Notes: a model not told the origin generated them from the sequence alone. DNA of 27,047 nucleotides from JANQUM01 sp047630355 (GCA_047630355.1 JBLHXN010000041.1:1-27047), one strand, 5' to 3'. Positions 7,617-16,241 are shown, counted from the stretch's first letter. A program made the numbers and translations.

Positions 7617-9710
7617 TTAAATCCCCTCTGCTTGGATAGCCGTAATAATTACGGTGTTAACTATATCATCAACAGTGCAACCACGACTCAGGTCATTCAC
7701 AGGCTTATTCAGCCCTTGCAGAACTGGTCCGATTGCCAACGCTCCGGTTTCTCGCTGAACGGCTTTATACGTATTGTTTCCCGTATTCAAATCAGGAAAA
7801 ATAAAGATAGTTGCCTGCCCCGCTACTTCCGAATCAGGCATTTTACTTTTACCTACTTTCATGTCTACAGCGGCATCGTACTGAATTGGCCCTTCCACTT
7901 TTAGATCAGGCCGTTTTTCTTTCACAATTGCCGTAGCCTGCCGAACGGTATCAACGTCCGCTCCCGCTCCTGATGTACCGGAAGAGTAAGAAAGCATGGC
8001 AATCTTCGGTTCGATTCCAAACGATGCACTCGTTTCAGCGGATGAAATGGCAATTTCTGCCAGCTCCGGTGCGGTAGGGTTTGGGTTAATAGCACAATCA
8101 CCGTAAACAGTTACCCGGTCCGGCAGGCACATAAAAAATACGGAAGAAACCACAGAAACTCCCGGCTTGGTTTTGACGAATTGCAACGCAGGGCGAATAG
8201 TATGTTGAGTAGTGTGAATTGCTCCCGAAACCATACCATCGGCGTGGCCTTTATAAACCATCATCGTTCCAAAATACGAAACGTCGGTCATCAAATCACG
8301 AGCCATCGGCAGGTTGATATTTTTGTGCTTTCGCAATTCGAAGAGCGTCTCAGCGTAATCCTCAAACATTTCCGAATTAATTGGATTTACGACGTTTACG
8401 CTTTCTATATCTAACGAAATATCAAGACTTGCTAAACGGACAGCAATTTTACTTTTCTCTCCAATTAAGGTAAGGGTCACAACTCCTAAATCAATCAATT
8501 GCTTCGCTGCTTGCAGAATGCGTTCGTCGTAGGCTTCAGGTAACACAATATGTTTTTTGTGGAGTTTCGCCCGTTGCAATAGATTGTACTGAAACATTCG
8601 GGGCGTAATGCCTTCGGCTTTGAAGGTTATTAAGCGTTCAGCAAGTAGTTCTACTGAAATATTAGCCGCAAAAACCTGCTTTGAAACCTTTATCTTCTCC
8701 GTATTTTCAGCGTAAATTTTTGGTTTTATATCGCCAATTCGGTTAGTAATAGAATACGTTCCGTCATTCACCGAAATGACAGGAATTACGTCAGAAAGTC
8801 CTTCAATCAGTTTCATAATCGAAGGTTCGGGAATAAGCCCTCCGGTCAGAACAATACCGGAAATGGATGGATAATTTGCCGAAATATTGGCTTGCAACGC
8901 TCCTAAAATAATATCAGCACGATCACCGGGCGTAATGACCAAACTGCTCTCTTTGAGGTGCGTAAGATAATTCCGCAATTGCATCGCTCCAACGCTATAC
9001 GCTCCCGCCTGATTGTTGAGGTAATTTTCTCCGAAAAGCACTTTTCCGTCCAACTCCTGAGCGATTTCCTTCAGTGATGGATTCGCTAAAACGGTATTCA
9101 TCGGTATTACTTCAATTTGCACTTCGGAAGGCAAGTTTTTTACTAAAGCTTCCTTCGTTAAGTCTACCTGTTCGGGACGGACTTTATTTGCCACCACCAT
9201 GAGCACCTGCACACCATTATCCTCGAAAGAGTCTAAAGCAATCTGAAGGTTTCCGGTAACATCTTCGATAGATTTATCAGTATCGGATGCAATCAAAACA
9301 ACGGGGATTCCCAGATTTTTGGCAATCAGAATGTTAATATCCCATTCGATGATTGTTCCTTCTCCCGAGAAATCAGTTCCTTCAACAAGTATAAAGTCGA
9401 AGTCTGCTTCCAGAGCTTTGTATTTATGAATTACTTTGGAAATAATTTCATCATCTTTCCCTGTGTTTTTAAGACGAATGACTTCACTTCGAGTGAGTGC
9501 ATAAGCATTCTCAAAATTTAGGGTCAGACCGAAGTGAGTTATGATCGTGCGAATATGATTATCCATTTCACCCGCTTTGAAATCGTCTATGATTGGCCGG
9601 AAATAACCAACTTTTGCGGCTTTCCCAAGTAGCATTTCCATCATCCCGATAGAGATAACAGATTTTCCGCTATTGGGTCCCGTTGTGGCAATGTATAAAC
9701 CCTGACTCAT
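7617..9710 (-). CDS. pta: Phosphate acetyltransferase, long form
   Basis: Converts acetyl-CoA and phosphate to acetyl phosphate and CoA, feeding AckA. The 697 residues are the long three-domain form, like the 714-residue E. coli enzyme. Residues 1 to about 215 are a P-loop dethiobiotin-synthetase-like domain with Walker A-type GPNSGKS at 12-18. A DRTGG-type regulatory domain follows at about 220-330, with LVITPGDRADIILGAL. The catalytic PTA_PTB domain runs from about 375 to the end, with HKKHIVLPEAYDERIL, VSGAIHTTQHTIRPAL and the terminal AIGPVLQGLNKPVNDLSRG. The ATG at 9710 gives the complete P-loop domain. The N-terminal domains usually confer allosteric control by metabolites. Spacing to ackA suggests one operon. 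Confidence 0.97.
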   Translation of the reverse strand: MSQGLYIATTGPNSGKSVISIGMMEMLLGKAAKVGYFRPIIDDFKAGEMDNHIRTIITHFGLTLNFENAYALTRSEVIRLKNTGKDDEIISKVIHKYKALEADFDFILVEGTDFSGEGTIIEWDINILIAKNLGIPVVLIASDTDKSIEDVTGNLQIALDSFEDNGVQVLMVVANKVRPEQVDLTKEALVKNLPSEVQIEVIPMNTVLANPSLKEIAQELDGKVLFGENYLNNQAGAYSVGAMQLRNYLTHLKESSLVITPGDRADIILGALQANISANYPSISGIVLTGGLIPEPSIMKLIEGLSDVIPVISVNDGTYSITNRIGDIKPKIYAENTEKIKVSKQVFAANISVELLAERLITFKAEGITPRMFQYNLLQRAKLHKKHIVLPEAYDERILQAAKQLIDLGVVTLTLIGEKSKIAVRLASLDISLDIESVNVVNPINSEMFEDYAETLFELRKHKNINLPMARDLMTDVSYFGTMMVYKGHADGMVSGAIHTTQHTIRPALQFVKTKPGVSVVSSVFFMCLPDRVTVYGDCAINPNPTAPELAEIAISSAETSASFGIEPKIAMLSYSSGTSGAGADVDTVRQATAIVKEKRPDLKVEGPIQYDAAVDMKVGKSKMPDSEVAGQATIFIFPDLNTGNNTYKAVQRETGALAIGPVLQGLNKPVNDLSRGCTVDDIVNTVIITAIQAEGI

Positions 9711-9849
9711 TTGTTTTAGAAGTTAATTTTTGAAGGTTTAGCTCTATTTCAATATTACTAACCGCAAAAATGGCATTTGAGTTTTTTGAAACAGAAAAGA
9801 GAAGACTGACCTCTTAGAGTCAAACTCTTACCAAGTGGCGATTTCAGTT

Positions 9850-10245
9850 TTATCCAAAAAGCAAACCGTGAAGATACCTCCCGGGAACTAACGTGAATCC
9901 ACCCGCGATGATTAACGCCCCGAAGTAAAGTAAAAGCATTTTACGTTTGTGCTTCTTTACCTGATGCTTTTTTGCGGCAATTAACGCCGTGGGCACTGTC
10001 CAGAAGGTTAGAAAACTAAACAAGTGAATCCACCCAAAATGGTTGAGAAATTGCGACCCCACTAAAGCGGGCATGAATAAAGTAATAGTAGCCGTGACCA
10101 TCATCAAAACCATATAAATCTTCCCCAAATTACGATGAAGCGTATCGCCTTTTTGTGCAATAAGCAAATATGCTCCCAAAGGAACGCAAGGCAGAACGGT
10201 AAATAAGTGTGAGAACATCAGGACATCGTAAACTTCTCGGGTCAT
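9850..10245 (-). CDS. DUF2306-type predicted membrane protein
   Basis: A 131-residue inner-membrane protein with four likely helices, at about 8-28, 43-63, 72-90 and 104-122. The charged loop QKGDTLHRNLGKIYM between the first two and the basic KKHQVKKHKRKM segment before the last fit the DUF2306 family of small integral membrane proteins of unknown role. Histidines in the first helix (SHLF) and in HFGWIHLF might bind heme or metal, which is only a guess. It lies 139 bases upstream of pta on the same strand, with no hairpin seen between, so read-through is possible. The family call is from overall pattern and moderately secure. Confidence 0.65.
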   Translation of the reverse strand: MTREVYDVLMFSHLFTVLPCVPLGAYLLIAQKGDTLHRNLGKIYMVLMMVTATITLFMPALVGSQFLNHFGWIHLFSFLTFWTVPTALIAAKKHQVKKHKRKMLLLYFGALIIAGGFTLVPGRYLHGLLFG

Positions 10246-10419
10246 TGAATATTACTTGAGGTGAGTTTTATTACTACCCAAAGTTAACAGATATGATACA
10301 GCGGTAAAAGATTTACAAAAGAAATCGTAATTCTGTAAATGATTTGTGAGAACTGAAACGGGACAACAAGTAATTGGGCGACACTTTCTTCAAGTACAAG
10401 ATTCAGAGTTGGTCACGAA

Positions 10420-10444
10420 GAAAAGCCGCAACTAATGTTGCGGC
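10420..10444 (-). terminator. Terminator immediately downstream of tRNA-Val
   Basis: On the minus strand GCCGCAAC (10437-10444) and GTTGCGGC (10425-10432) pair over 8 bp around a four-base loop, followed by TTTTCTT. It starts a few bases after the tRNA 3' end, so the primary transcript would end just past the tRNA and need 3' trimming. Confidence 0.85.
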
Positions 10445-10448
10445 TTCG

Positions 10449-10523
10449 TGGGAGTTGAGGGATTCGAACCCCCGACCCTCTGCTTGTAAGGCAGATGCTC
10501 TGAACCAACTGAGCTAAACTCCC
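10449..10523 (-). tRNA. tRNA-Val (anticodon UAC)
   Basis: The minus strand gives an acceptor stem GGGAGTT / AACTCCC (10517-10523 and 10450-10456), a D-arm TAGCTCAGTTGGTTCAGAGC, an anticodon stem TCTGC / GCAGA with loop CTTACAA (anticodon TAC), and a T-arm containing GGTTCGAATCC. The discriminator base is A (10449). CCA is not encoded; the DNA continues CGAAG, so CCA must be added enzymatically. It lies 66 bases downstream of the glycan operon on the same strand, so part of its expression could come from that operon. Confidence 0.95.
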
Positions 10524-10589
10524 TTTCTGAATTGGGAATGCAAAGATGCACGGTTGCGTTTTTATTTCCAAATACTTTTGACAAAAATT

Positions 10590-11615
10590 TCAACCAAAGC
10601 CAATGATTTTTCTTAACTTATTTAGTCTTGCCTGATTATCAAGCGTTAACATATCTTTCCAGCTACTTACCTTTGGCAATTCACCGTAATACTTAGCTTT
10701 TAAATAAGCAATAGCACGCTGTTTTTGAGAATTAGCAAGGGCACTGGTCTTCAAACCCATATAATAGTACTCACTCAAGAAAGGATAGATTTGCTGTTGA
10801 TATTTTCCTTCTGTATGCCGGTTTAGGTTTTCGTACATTTCGATTCGATTCTGCAAAAATGCCCAATCAAAGTTACTATCGGTATAACTCAGCCCGGCAC
10901 TATTTCTCCTGTAGACCGACATAACATCCGGCAAGTAGCCTATTGCTGCACTATCTGCAAGTAGGATATAAAGCGGAATATCGCCGCTCTTAGTTTCGAA
11001 AAACCACGCTGGAAACTTATCACCAATTACTTGCTTACGAAGCATGACGCTTGCCGTGGCCATAAACCAGATTTCTCGCTCTTTTAAGAGGTCATGAACC
11101 GTGGTAAGCTTAGGCTGATCAGGTGGGTTGATATTATAATCTTCTCTCCCGCTGCCGTCCTCAAATTTCATCAGAGCATTATGGAAGCAGGCAGAACATT
11201 CAGAATGCTTATCCAGGTAGTCGGCTTGTTTCTGAAATTTATAATCGTCGATGTAGTAATCATCTCCCTCAAAATGGGTTACGTATTCACCGCGACATTG
11301 AGAAAAAGCGTGCGTAAAGTTAAACTTACCCGGCGACCCATATTTTATTAAGTTTTCCGGGTGAATGTAAGCTCTGACAATATGCGGATATTTGTCAGCA
11401 TATTTTTTAACAATTTCGGACGTTCCGTCGGTAGAACAATCATCACCAATTACAATTTCAAAAGTGAAATTTATTTGCTGACTTAATATCGAATCCAATG
11501 CTTGTTCGATGTATTTAGCGTGGTTATAAGTGATAAAACAAACGCTTACTTTTGGTTTTGCAGGCTGATTCGGGTTGCCGTACAAGTGCTTATCAAGTTC
11601 TTTAAAATCAATCAT
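10590..11615 (-). CDS. Family 2 glycosyltransferase
   Basis: A 341-residue cytosolic GT-A fold transferase that should add one sugar from a nucleotide donor to a growing glycan. The catalytic domain starts at PKVSVCFITYNHAKYIEQAL (21-40). It contains the donor-binding acidic pair in IGDDCSTDGT (56-65) and the metal-binding EGDDYY (116-121). The region from about 240 is helical and probably sets acceptor choice. No membrane span is seen, so it acts as a soluble or peripheral enzyme. The ATG directly follows the TAA of the propeller gene, a strong sign of translational coupling. It is the last protein gene of the glycan operon. Sugar specificity cannot be deduced. Confidence 0.92.
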   Translation of the reverse strand: MIDFKELDKHLYGNPNQPAKPKVSVCFITYNHAKYIEQALDSILSQQINFTFEIVIGDDCSTDGTSEIVKKYADKYPHIVRAYIHPENLIKYGSPGKFNFTHAFSQCRGEYVTHFEGDDYYIDDYKFQKQADYLDKHSECSACFHNALMKFEDGSGREDYNINPPDQPKLTTVHDLLKEREIWFMATASVMLRKQVIGDKFPAWFFETKSGDIPLYILLADSAAIGYLPDVMSVYRRNSAGLSYTDSNFDWAFLQNRIEMYENLNRHTEGKYQQQIYPFLSEYYYMGLKTSALANSQKQRAIAYLKAKYYGELPKVSSWKDMLTLDNQARLNKLRKIIGFG

Positions 11616-12563
11616 TTACGAATTATTCTCAGTCAAAGTTGCCCAACCAAATCCGGTTTTACCATGATGATTCCCGTTGTAAAACAGGTGCCGTTTTTCA
11701 CCAAAGTCAAAAACCATAGGATATTCTATCATCTCTGAGTCCCAACCCGACTCCGACACCTTGATTCCAACCTCAGCATCTTTTCGTGTCCAGTTTATAC
11801 CGTCAACAGACGTTGCGTAACCAATTCTGTAAGATTCAGCGGCATCTGCCCCTCTGAAATCGTACATGCCTCGAAAAGAATACCACATAGAGTAAGTCCC
11901 GTCTACTTCTTTAACTACCGACGGCCTGGAAATTCCGCTTGGTTTGCCGTCTATGTAATCAATTGCCACAATTCCTTTTCTGTCCCAATATATTCCATCT
12001 GGCGATTCTGCGTATTTTATATGGTATGCTGGTTCAGCAAGACCGTCAACTACTATCCACTCGGTACAATTGAGGTACCACATTTTGAAAATTCCTTCGT
12101 CATGCAAAACGCAGCAACTGCCACTAAACTGCGGTTCGGTAGGAATGGTACTAATTACCGGACCCGTAAATTTCTTCTCGTAATGAACGCCATCCTTACT
12201 AATCGCCAAGCCAATGGCGTTGTGGTACGGAATAGTATTTCTGATCGTCCAACCGATGTAATAAAGCCATTTCTCGCCGTTTGGATGGTGCAGTAACCAC
12301 GTTGGCATAATGCCGCAATCGTCAAACGTACCGATTTTTCCCAATTCTAAAATTGGCTCTGGATGAACATAATTGACCTTAGTGAAGTCTGTTGGCTCCA
12401 CATCAACGAATGACGGGATACACTGTCCCTTACCATTTCGGGCGGAATATATCACCCGCAACCCAGTCTCATAAATATCGTCGTTACAAACTACGTGAGC
12501 GTATCCTTGGTCCCATCCGTTTTTTCCGTCTGGGCAGTACACAAGCCCTTTTTTATTCCACAT
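11616..12563 (-). CDS. Beta-propeller glycosidase-like protein (GH43/GH32/GH130-like fold)
   Basis: A 315-residue protein with repeating blades of the five-bladed propeller type found in several glycoside hydrolase clans. The recurring pattern is an aromatic strand followed by IGLAISKDGVHYEKK, IKYAESPDGIYWDRKG or IGYATSVDGINWTRKD, typical of this fold. Acidic candidates include the Asp pair in FDDCGIMPTW and the Glu in SEMIEYP, but I cannot assign a catalytic set. It has no signal peptide and no membrane span, so it would be cytoplasmic. Between two glycosyltransferase genes it may trim, modify or bind a glycan intermediate rather than degrade exported polysaccharide. It could instead be a non-catalytic scaffold. 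Confidence 0.7.
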   Translation of the reverse strand: MWNKKGLVYCPDGKNGWDQGYAHVVCNDDIYETGLRVIYSARNGKGQCIPSFVDVEPTDFTKVNYVHPEPILELGKIGTFDDCGIMPTWLLHHPNGEKWLYYIGWTIRNTIPYHNAIGLAISKDGVHYEKKFTGPVISTIPTEPQFSGSCCVLHDEGIFKMWYLNCTEWIVVDGLAEPAYHIKYAESPDGIYWDRKGIVAIDYIDGKPSGISRPSVVKEVDGTYSMWYSFRGMYDFRGADAAESYRIGYATSVDGINWTRKDAEVGIKVSESGWDSEMIEYPMVFDFGEKRHLFYNGNHHGKTGFGWATLTENNS

Positions 12564-12600
12564 TTTATTAAGAATTAGTTGCTTAGAAATTGGTTTTGGA

Positions 12601-12614
12601 GCGGATTAGTCCGC
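12601..12614. repeat. Small perfect hairpin between the membrane glycosyltransferase and propeller genes
   Basis: GCGGA (12601-12605) and TCCGC (12610-12614) pair around TTAG. There is no U tract on either side, so it is not a terminator. It may be a processing or stability element inside the operon transcript, or chance. Confidence 0.3.
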
Positions 12615-12637
12615 ATTTCACTATGCCTTTACCTTCT

Positions 12638-14638
12638 TCATTTTAGTTTTCTGAGAAAGAACTGACTGTCATTCACCAATTCTGTTTCGTTATCCATTTC
12701 TTCGTTGAGTTTAATATCGCCTTCCTGATACGGAATTACGCCTTTTGAGTAGAAAAGGTATTCGGCTTCTTCGGGAATAGGTTTGACCGCACTTCTGAAC
12801 GGGTGAATCGGTATCAGCGTTCGTTCAAAATCTTTTCCCCAAAGTGGATATTCAAAGTCTTCATTTTCTTGTTGTGTCCCTAACGCCACAATAGCATCTT
12901 TAGGCACTATTGTATCAAATTTTTGGTACGCAGGAGTTAACATTTTCCTGCCCAAAAGTAACTGTTCCATACGGGAAAGGTTCCTAATATTCTGTTCACC
13001 AGTTAACGGAATCAAGTCTCTAAAAAGCAGCGTACTGAGAGCAGAGGCAACAATAATAGCCGACGAGACAGCCAGATACCCTTTTGCCTTAGCTTTGAAT
13101 AAGTAAACTATCAGTGGTAAAAACCAGATTGCCATATTCATAAAGTAGCGTGCTTTTATTGGGTCATAAACTGCCGAGAATGAAAACGACAAAAAGTGAA
13201 TAATTCCGGCTACAAAAAACGCCAACGCAAGATCTGAATCAATATCCTTAAATTTCTCTTTTCTAAAAAAGGACCAGCCGAAGAAAAGTAGAGCGGGCAA
13301 TACTAATCCGATGCCAATCCAGCCCCAGTACGGACGTTCACGGTAAAAATTAACATCTACTTGTCGGAACTTAAAAGAGTTTACTGCCCAGAACCTATCA
13401 TCGTCAATATTGAATTTCTTGTAAAAGGTATCAAAAGGTATTCGGAAAGCGTTGTCAATTTTCGCTCCAGTTGGTGAACTTCTAATTCCGTCTAAGTGAA
13501 TAAAATCAGACGTATAACGAAGTAAGTTTAGTTTAAAATTACTAAGTTTTTCTTTGGTAGAAAGGTTTTCTATTCCGTGCCAACTCATTACTAATTTAGG
13601 AGCTGAAAGGCTTCCAATTTTTAATTCGCCCACTTCTTTTACATTGCCAACGTAACCCGCAGGAAGCACAAAGACACCAAAACCTAATGCGAAAACCAAT
13701 AACGCTACGCCTATATTTTTTACGTTAAAAAAGGCCCTGCGTTTCCACAAAACGAAGAGAATTAATACTGCAATTGAAGGTCCGGCAAGAATAAATGTAA
13801 CTTTATGACTAATCCAGACTGCTGCGATCAACCCAATGAAACTGAGGTAAAATATGGAAGGCTTTTTGAGGAATTTGAGTAGATAAACAATCAAAATGCA
13901 CAAATACGCCGAGAAAACAATGTCAGTCTCTGTGGTAGTTGCCTGAATAAGTGCTGTTGGAAGAAGTGACGTTATAAATAAGATGAATATTGCCGCTTTT
14001 TTGCTTTGACAAATGTGTAAACTGATTTTATAACTGGCTACCAATACTATCCAATAAGACAAGAAGTGAATGAATTTAAAGCCCATTTCACCGAAGAGGT
14101 GATAGAAAAACAACTGCAAAGTCGGTAATGAATTGGGGTAGAAATCAATTGTCCAAGTGGTACCCTGCATCCTGTTCATCGAGCCATTTTGCAAGTAATA
14201 CGCACACTTTGCCAAATGTCCCGTCATACTATCCCACTCGTTTGGATAAGCAAAAAAGAACGCGTAAATATTTAACAATGAGCAAATTACAAAACCAGAA
14301 AACAAGATTCCAAACGTAAATTTTTCAAGTACAGACAGGTCTGAAACGAATTCTTTTAAATTACCTACCGAGTAGTTTTTCTTCAATACAAAAGCATTTT
14401 TCGGAATCGTGAATCGCAGAATGAAAAACGTGACTACCGAGATTACTAACAGACTAATTCCCCAAAAACCTGGTTTGTCAATCGCCACTAATTCAGACAT
14501 AATGTATCCCGTCGGGATAATCGACATCACTAAAAACAAAAAGTAATTAATAATGTAATCACTAAACGATTGAGAAGTCCGACGAGCGTTCTGATGATTT
14601 ACAAAGAAGAATAAAATAGCAAGAAGATAAAACCACAT
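12638..14638 (-). CDS. Polytopic membrane protein, probable GT-C glycosyltransferase
   Basis: A 666-residue protein with about a dozen hydrophobic helices through residue 550 and a soluble C-terminal domain of roughly 100 residues. The first periplasmic loop after the second conserved helix has NEWDSMTGHLAKCAYYLQNG (133-152). An acidic residue at this point (Asp136) is characteristic of GT-C enzymes using polyprenyl-phosphate sugars, as in the GT39/ArnT/PMT group. The motif TTWTIDFYPNSLPTLQLFF and a second loop with TTTETDIVFSAYL also fit. It likely transfers a lipid-linked sugar on the periplasmic face. The exact CAZy family is not clear from reading alone. It sits mid-operon between acyltransferase and propeller genes. 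Confidence 0.75.
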   Translation of the reverse strand: MWFYLLAILFFFVNHQNARRTSQSFSDYIINYFLFLVMSIIPTGYIMSELVAIDKPGFWGISLLVISVVTFFILRFTIPKNAFVLKKNYSVGNLKEFVSDLSVLEKFTFGILFSGFVICSLLNIYAFFFAYPNEWDSMTGHLAKCAYYLQNGSMNRMQGTTWTIDFYPNSLPTLQLFFYHLFGEMGFKFIHFLSYWIVLVASYKISLHICQSKKAAIFILFITSLLPTALIQATTTETDIVFSAYLCILIVYLLKFLKKPSIFYLSFIGLIAAVWISHKVTFILAGPSIAVLILFVLWKRRAFFNVKNIGVALLVFALGFGVFVLPAGYVGNVKEVGELKIGSLSAPKLVMSWHGIENLSTKEKLSNFKLNLLRYTSDFIHLDGIRSSPTGAKIDNAFRIPFDTFYKKFNIDDDRFWAVNSFKFRQVDVNFYRERPYWGWIGIGLVLPALLFFGWSFFRKEKFKDIDSDLALAFFVAGIIHFLSFSFSAVYDPIKARYFMNMAIWFLPLIVYLFKAKAKGYLAVSSAIIVASALSTLLFRDLIPLTGEQNIRNLSRMEQLLLGRKMLTPAYQKFDTIVPKDAIVALGTQQENEDFEYPLWGKDFERTLIPIHPFRSAVKPIPEEAEYLFYSKGVIPYQEGDIKLNEEMDNETELVNDSQFFLRKLK

Positions 14639-14702
14639 AAAATTAAAGTGCGATTAATGCGTAGTCTGTGTTAAGCTTAAAACCTCGTTTACGATAAGCA
14701 TT

Positions 14703-15362
14703 TTATAAATCTATGTCTTTGCTTGATACCGGTGCCACTTTAGCGGGATTACCCTTCCAGATACTCCAAGGCTCTGTTTGCTGCTTGGTTAAGTTAGCTC
14801 CCATTGCAACGAGCGTACCTTCGCCAATTTCGCAACCGTCCCGGATAGTAGCATTTACGCCAAAGAATGAATAAGCCCCCACCGTACAACGTCCTGAAAG
14901 GACTACGTGCGAGGTAAAGTAAACGTGATCTTTTATTTCGCTGTGGTGACCAATGTGATTGCCGCTCCAAAGCACTACATCGCTCCCAATTTTCACAAAT
15001 GGCTGAATGGTATTGTCTTCCAGAATGAAGCAATTATCCCCGATTTGGTCGGTTAAAACGGTCGCTTTTGAGCTTATATACGAAATCATTTCGTAGCCCA
15101 ATGCTTTTATTTCACCGTAAACTTTCGCCCGGACTTCGTTCATTTTTCGTTCGCTAAGCGGGGCAAACATCTTGTATTCAGCTTTCGGGTACAACGTTTC
15201 GATTTCTTCAAAAGGCACCACGGGTAACTCACAAAAAGTATCAGATTTAATATATTGCTTGTTTACAGTAAACGCCACGACTTCGTGTTTAGAATCATTT
15301 ACGAGATAGTAGTGAGCCAGTTCGGCGACTAATTCTGTTCCAAAAATTACAATTTTTGCCAT
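14703..15362 (-). CDS. Hexapeptide-repeat acyltransferase (PglD/NeuD-like)
   Basis: A 219-residue protein with an N-terminal Rossmann-like domain (MAKIVIFGTELVAELAHYYL, residues 1 to about 85) and a C-terminal left-handed beta-helix (about 95-210). This is the layout of sialic acid and bacillosamine acetyltransferases NeuD and PglD. Hexapeptide turns are visible at VKIGSDVVLWSG, SEIKDHVYFTSHVVLSG and CTVGAYSFFGVNATIRDG. His136, His139 and His140 in NHIGHH are candidates for the catalytic base. The end motif WSIWKGNPAKV is typical of acetyl-CoA-dependent sugar acetyltransferases. Expected role: acylation of an amino-sugar nucleotide precursor. It lies 22 bases downstream of the WbqC gene. Confidence 0.85.
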   Translation of the reverse strand: MAKIVIFGTELVAELAHYYLVNDSKHEVVAFTVNKQYIKSDTFCELPVVPFEEIETLYPKAEYKMFAPLSERKMNEVRAKVYGEIKALGYEMISYISSKATVLTDQIGDNCFILEDNTIQPFVKIGSDVVLWSGNHIGHHSEIKDHVYFTSHVVLSGRCTVGAYSFFGVNATIRDGCEIGEGTLVAMGANLTKQQTEPWSIWKGNPAKVAPVSSKDIDL

Positions 15363-15384
15363 CTTTCGTATTTTATATTTTCTG

Positions 15385-16113
15385 TCAACTTAAAGTAAAT
15401 TTCGTCAATAATTTGTGAGTGCTTTCTATGTCGTTAAACATTAACACGTCAATGATGGAAAGCCACGGCTTAAACTCATTTTTAAATTGGGCGTATGCTA
15501 CTTCTTCTGATTTGATAAAGTTAAGTAACACGCCGTTATCCGCAAACAATTGCTTGTCATAAAGTTCGCGTCCGCCCGTTGGATTGATGTAATGATTTGC
15601 CCCTTCTTTTAAACAGGTATCTAAAATGCGTTGCTGCCCTTTCAATTCATCATTGCCATAGATTGCGGATGAAATCTCTATTTCGGTCGAAATACCGAGG
15701 TATTCACAAATCTCTTTAATACTCCGAAGGGCCAGTTTCCCGATGTGTGTATTATTGTCTGAAAGTGTGCAATCAATCAATCCAAAAACCCCCTCAAAGT
15801 ACGGAGCTTTTTTATAAGTCTGCTCCACAGTTTTCATAAACTTCTCCTTCCACTGCCTCAGGTCTCCTAACTCAACTTCATTTATCAGGCTATTCTGACT
15901 TGGTTTTGATAACGGCACACTGAACATATTCGTGTTACCATTCACCAAAATATTATTGCGGTGAATCCATCCCCTTTTAATAAAATTGACGTCGTCGTAA
16001 ATAACGAATTTATCTACTGCGTTTATCAATTGAAAGTAACCGATATACGGGAAAATATATGGCTGCATTATAGCCAGTGAGCGTTTGTCTGCTTGAAGTT
16101 TTAAATTTATCAA
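15385..16113 (-). CDS. WbqC-like family protein
   Basis: WbqC-family proteins occur in O-antigen, capsule and glycolipid loci; their reaction is not settled, though a role in making or transferring modified amino sugars is suspected. The hallmark is SLAIMQPYIFPYIGYFQLIN, followed by VDKFVIYDDVNFIKRGWIHR, with NPTGGRELYD later. A longer ATG frame starts at 16182, but that codon lies at the edge of the poly-U tract of the upstream gene's terminator (16182-16218) and adds residues unlike the family. The ATG at 16068 would remove the conserved strand SLAI. A TTG at 16111-16113 gives 242 residues beginning INLKLQADKRSLAI and is the best compromise. It is first in the glycan operon. The start is uncertain, the family call is firm. 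Confidence 0.85.
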   Translation of the reverse strand: MINLKLQADKRSLAIMQPYIFPYIGYFQLINAVDKFVIYDDVNFIKRGWIHRNNILVNGNTNMFSVPLSKPSQNSLINEVELGDLRQWKEKFMKTVEQTYKKAPYFEGVFGLIDCTLSDNNTHIGKLALRSIKEICEYLGISTEIEISSAIYGNDELKGQQRILDTCLKEGANHYINPTGGRELYDKQLFADNGVLLNFIKSEEVAYAQFKNEFKPWLSIIDVLMFNDIESTHKLLTKFTLS

Positions 16114-16181
16114 CGTAACATAATTGCTTGAAATGGCAGCAAAGATACAAGAAAGTAAGGGTTTGCCCCACACCGTTACCA

Positions 16182-16218
16182 TAAAAAAGAGCCGTTACCT
16201 CAACAGGCAACGGCTCTT
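16182..16218 (-). terminator. Rho-independent terminator of the DUF349 gene
   Basis: On the minus strand AAGAGCCGTT (16209-16218) pairs with AACGGCTCTT (16187-16196), and CCT with AGG nearer the loop, followed by a run of T (complement of the A run at 16183-16188). It lies 24 bases after the DUF349 stop codon and separates that gene from the glycan operon. Confidence 0.88.
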
Positions 16219-16241
16219 CGTTTATAAAAACGAATTATAAA

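Noticed and set aside
7548..7904. 118-codon + strand frame over the 3' end of pta
   Set aside because: Mostly antisense to the conserved Pta C terminus, and its sequence matches no family. Its first 69 bases lie in the pta-ackA gap, where the post-stop extension is an alternative reading.
10449..10523. tRNA-Val as an integration site for a mobile island
   Set aside because: No integrase gene, no repeated tRNA 3' segment and no clear shift in base composition was seen on either side.
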